From contig NZ_CP109811.1 in assembly GCF_014856545.2 (NCBI RefSeq), forward strand, positions 3,714,001 to 3,778,000: a stretch of DNA of 64,000 nucleotides, read 5' to 3'. Source of the DNA: Mesobacillus jeotgali. GTDB taxonomy: Bacteria; Bacillota; Bacilli; Bacillales; Cytobacillaceae. Below the pieces are notes generated by a model, which saw only the letters and a program-made list of their open reading frames with translations, was not told the origin of the DNA and did no database searches. Position 1 is the first letter of the stretch, and each line of letters begins with the position of its first letter. A program made the position numbers and the translations under genes. Shown piece after piece: positions 62,590-64,000 of the stretch.

Positions 62590-63081
62590 ATGAGAAAAAG
62601 ATTAAGAAAAAAAATCTGCCAAAAGCAGATATTTCAACTTGCTGGTAAAGGGCAAGTTGAATGGATCCGGGAGTCGTTAGATTTAGGAATAGATATTAAT
62701 GCAAGAGATCGCGGTGGATATACTCTTCTTCACTGGGCAGCACAGGAAGGTCACTTAGAGGTAATTCGGCTTCTGTTATCACTAGGTGCAAATATCAATT
62801 TAAAGGATGAAAATGGATTTTCGCCATTGTATATAGCTGCTGGAGAAGGTCATACACAAATTGTTGAGGCTTTAGTTAAAAATGGTGCCAATATTGACGC
62901 AAAAAGTAATAATGGTTGCACTGCATTGATCATAGCTTGCTGTTATCACCATAAAGATACAGTTGAATTGTTGATGAAAAGCGGAGCCAACGTTAATGTG
63001 GAAGATGATGAGGGGAAAACTGCTTTGGATTACGCGAAAGAGTATGATAGCAAGGAGATTGCCAGCCTTCTAAGGAAGTGA
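62590..63081 (+). CDS. Ankyrin-repeat protein
   Basis: 163 residues made of four ankyrin repeats after a short basic helix. Typical units: GGYTLLHWAAQEGHLEVIRL (about 48-67), NGFSPLYIAAGEGHTQIVEA, NGCTALIIACCYHHKDTVEL, and a capping GKTALDYAKEYDSKEIASLL. Such proteins bind partner proteins; no enzymatic part is present. RBS GAGGATG precedes ATG 62590. It is one unit of the small-gene series and has its own terminator. Confidence 0.88.
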   Translation: MRKRLRKKICQKQIFQLAGKGQVEWIRESLDLGIDINARDRGGYTLLHWAAQEGHLEVIRLLLSLGANINLKDENGFSPLYIAAGEGHTQIVEALVKNGANIDAKSNNGCTALIIACCYHHKDTVELLMKSGANVNVEDDEGKTALDYAKEYDSKEIASLLRK

Positions 63082-63083
63082 GT

Positions 63084-63109
63084 AAAGGGTTGCAGATGCA
63101 GCCCTTTTG
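63084..63109 (+). terminator. Terminator of the ankyrin unit
   Basis: AAAGGGTTGC-AGAT-GCAGCCCTTTT hairpin, with T residues following. Confidence 0.82.
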
Positions 63110-63143
63110 CTTATTCGACTAACGATGCAGTTTAGTAGAACAA
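63109..63143 (+). repeat. Cassette-boundary element, copy D
   Basis: GCTTATTCGACTAACGATGC then AGTTTAGTAGAAC, immediately after the terminator of the ankyrin gene. Confidence 0.75.
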
Positions 63144-63188
63144 CAATTGATTATTAATTTATTGCAACTAGGATTAGAGGTGTTCATA

Positions 63189-63680
63189 ATGTTAGGAATA
63201 AAAGATTACAATCCTAAGTTTTATACCGAACTATCTCAAATATTAAACGATCATAAAACAAGGTTACAAGGCCTTAAAGGGAAGCGAATAGAGGAGATTT
63301 GGGTTGCGTGGGAACAAGAGGAAGATGAGTGGTTTAAGGATTTACCCGTTGTAATAAAGTTTGAAGATTGTCAAATAGAATTATGTGCTTATAAAACAGA
63401 TAATTACGCTATTACATTTGACCAAATTAATTTGTCTGACGAAATTGATTATTATGGTACCGATTTGGTGCTTAGATGGGAAAAGAATAAGTTAAAAGAC
63501 CTTAATAATTTTATTAACGAACGAATAGTTAAGGTTGAAATTATTGAATGGATATCACAATTAACTGGGATGGGTTTTCACCTAGAAGAAGGTTATTTTG
63601 CAGTACGTAACGGTTTTGACGAGAATGAAATATGTACTGATAGGAATGAAGAACCACAATACAAATATACATATGTGTAA
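63189..63680 (+). CDS. Hypothetical protein
   Basis: 163 residues, soluble and acidic: begins MLGIKDYNPKFYTELSQIL, has LKGKRIEEIWVAWEQEEDEW, VVIKFEDCQIELCAYKTDNY and ISQLTGMGFHLEEGYF. The strand-rich pattern recalls immunity-type or DUF proteins of the Bacillaceae, but no family can be named. ATG 63189 follows GAGGTG at six bases; the frame opens at 63147. It is the next unit of the small-gene series. Confidence 0.65.
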   Translation: MLGIKDYNPKFYTELSQILNDHKTRLQGLKGKRIEEIWVAWEQEEDEWFKDLPVVIKFEDCQIELCAYKTDNYAITFDQINLSDEIDYYGTDLVLRWEKNKLKDLNNFINERIVKVEIIEWISQLTGMGFHLEEGYFAVRNGFDENEICTDRNEEPQYKYTYV

Positions 63681-63692
63681 AATAATCATATT

Positions 63693-63728
63693 CCTATTAA
63701 ACAAACGCAGCAGTAATGTTAAAGAAGG
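63693..63728 (+). repeat. Cassette-boundary element, copy E
   Basis: CCTATTAAACAAACGCAGCA then GTAATGTTAAAGAAGG. No terminator hairpin separates it from the preceding gene. Confidence 0.7.
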
Positions 63729-63785
63729 AATTGTTATATTTTGGTCGAATAAGTTATTATATTATGAAGTCTTGGGGTGATATTA

Positions 63786-63914
63786 TTGGGTTGGGAAACA
63801 GCACAAATCGTCCAAGTGGTCGGAGGTATACTAGGAGCTATTTCTTTGTTCGCATTCTTTGCATTTTGGGGCAAATATGAGAAGAGCAAAGGAAAGAATC
63901 AAAAATCGAAATAA
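63786..63914 (+). CDS. Small single-helix membrane protein
   Basis: 42 residues: MGWETAQIVQVVGGILGAIS, then LFAFFAFWGKYEKSKGKNQK, that is one hydrophobic helix with a basic tail. The start is TTG 63786, about six bases after GGGGTG; a GTG at 63777 is possible. A strong terminator follows, supporting a real gene. No family recognised. Confidence 0.6.
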   Translation: MGWETAQIVQVVGGILGAISLFAFFAFWGKYEKSKGKNQKSK

Positions 63915-63915
63915 G

Positions 63916-63939
63916 AGCTGTCGCTTAGACAGCTTTTTC
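63916..63939 (+). terminator. Terminator of the last small gene
   Basis: AGCTGTC-GCTTA-GACAGCT then TTTTTCT. Confidence 0.88.
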
Positions 63940-63973
63940 TATTGAGCTAACGAAGCAGTTTAGGTGAAGAAGG
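63938..63973 (+). repeat. Cassette-boundary element, copy F
   Basis: CTATTGAGCTAACGAAGCAG then TTTAGGTGAAGAAGG, following the terminator directly. The series evidently goes on beyond the window. Confidence 0.75.
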
Positions 63974-64000
63974 AATTTAAGTAAAATAAAGAGGAATTTT

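Overview
The window looks like a chromosomal segment of an aerobic to facultatively anaerobic, spore-forming Bacillaceae (Bacillus/Mesobacillus type). Most genes and their order match the 'yt' region of Bacillus subtilis: ytlR-ytlQ-ytlP, ytkP, dat, pepV/ytjP, ytzE, ytgP, ytfP, cse60, leuS, ytzC-ytqA-ytqB, ytpB-ytpA, ytoA, asnB, metK, pckA, ytmB-ytmA, ytlA-ytlC-ytlD, ytkD, dps, ytzI-yidD and ytiB. Regulation is also typical of Firmicutes: a leucine T-box before leuS, an S-box before metK, a methionine T-box before a second metG, a CcpN-type site before pckA, Zur boxes before a zinc-binding lipoprotein, and many intrinsic terminators. Species identity is inferred from gene content and order only.

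Layout. 0-9.4 kb: partial pullulanase, lipid kinase, cysteine synthase, speD, dat, pepV, ytzE and a pseudouridine synthase. 9.4-16.4 kb: lipid II flippase, flavoprotein, cse60, rhodanese, leuS with its T-box. 16.7-23.6 kb: accessory NERD gene, a sigma-54 controlled hydroxybutyrate permease/dehydrogenase pair with its activator, a CueP-type copper lipoprotein gene carrying an in-frame UGA, and an MFS transporter. 23.8-25.3 kb: an intact IS4-family element with a 9-bp target duplication. 25.6-35.1 kb: one long minus-strand operon joining a variant System I cytochrome c maturation pathway (ccmE with CxxxY, ccmF, ccmH-like, ccmABCD, a ResA/CcmG-like thioredoxin) to nitrite reductase nrfHA. FNR/CRP-like sites lie upstream. 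35.3-57.8 kb: conserved core genes. 57.9-59.9 kb: a frameshifted, T-box-controlled metG. 60-64 kb: a run of small plus-strand genes separated by a recurring element of about 30 bp and interrupted by an IS110-family element.

Most notable signals. (1) The cueP-like gene has UGA exactly where the conserved first copper-binding Cys is expected. It is followed after 11 nt by a 17-nt hairpin with a GGU loop that matches the geometry of the E. coli fdhF SECIS, so it is a candidate selenoprotein; a nonsense mutation is the main alternative. (2) The right end resembles a cassette array: single genes, all on one strand, mostly ending in a terminator and bounded by copies of one element, with IS110 inserted inside one copy. 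(3) Three tandem arrays with a period of 52 bp (two of one hairpin family, one of unrelated sequence) all lie between convergent genes, and two arrays of a 20-21 bp TTTGCGA repeat lie elsewhere. The IS4 element sits exactly inside one of the latter. (4) The ccm-nrf operon encodes a variant System I in a Gram-positive host.
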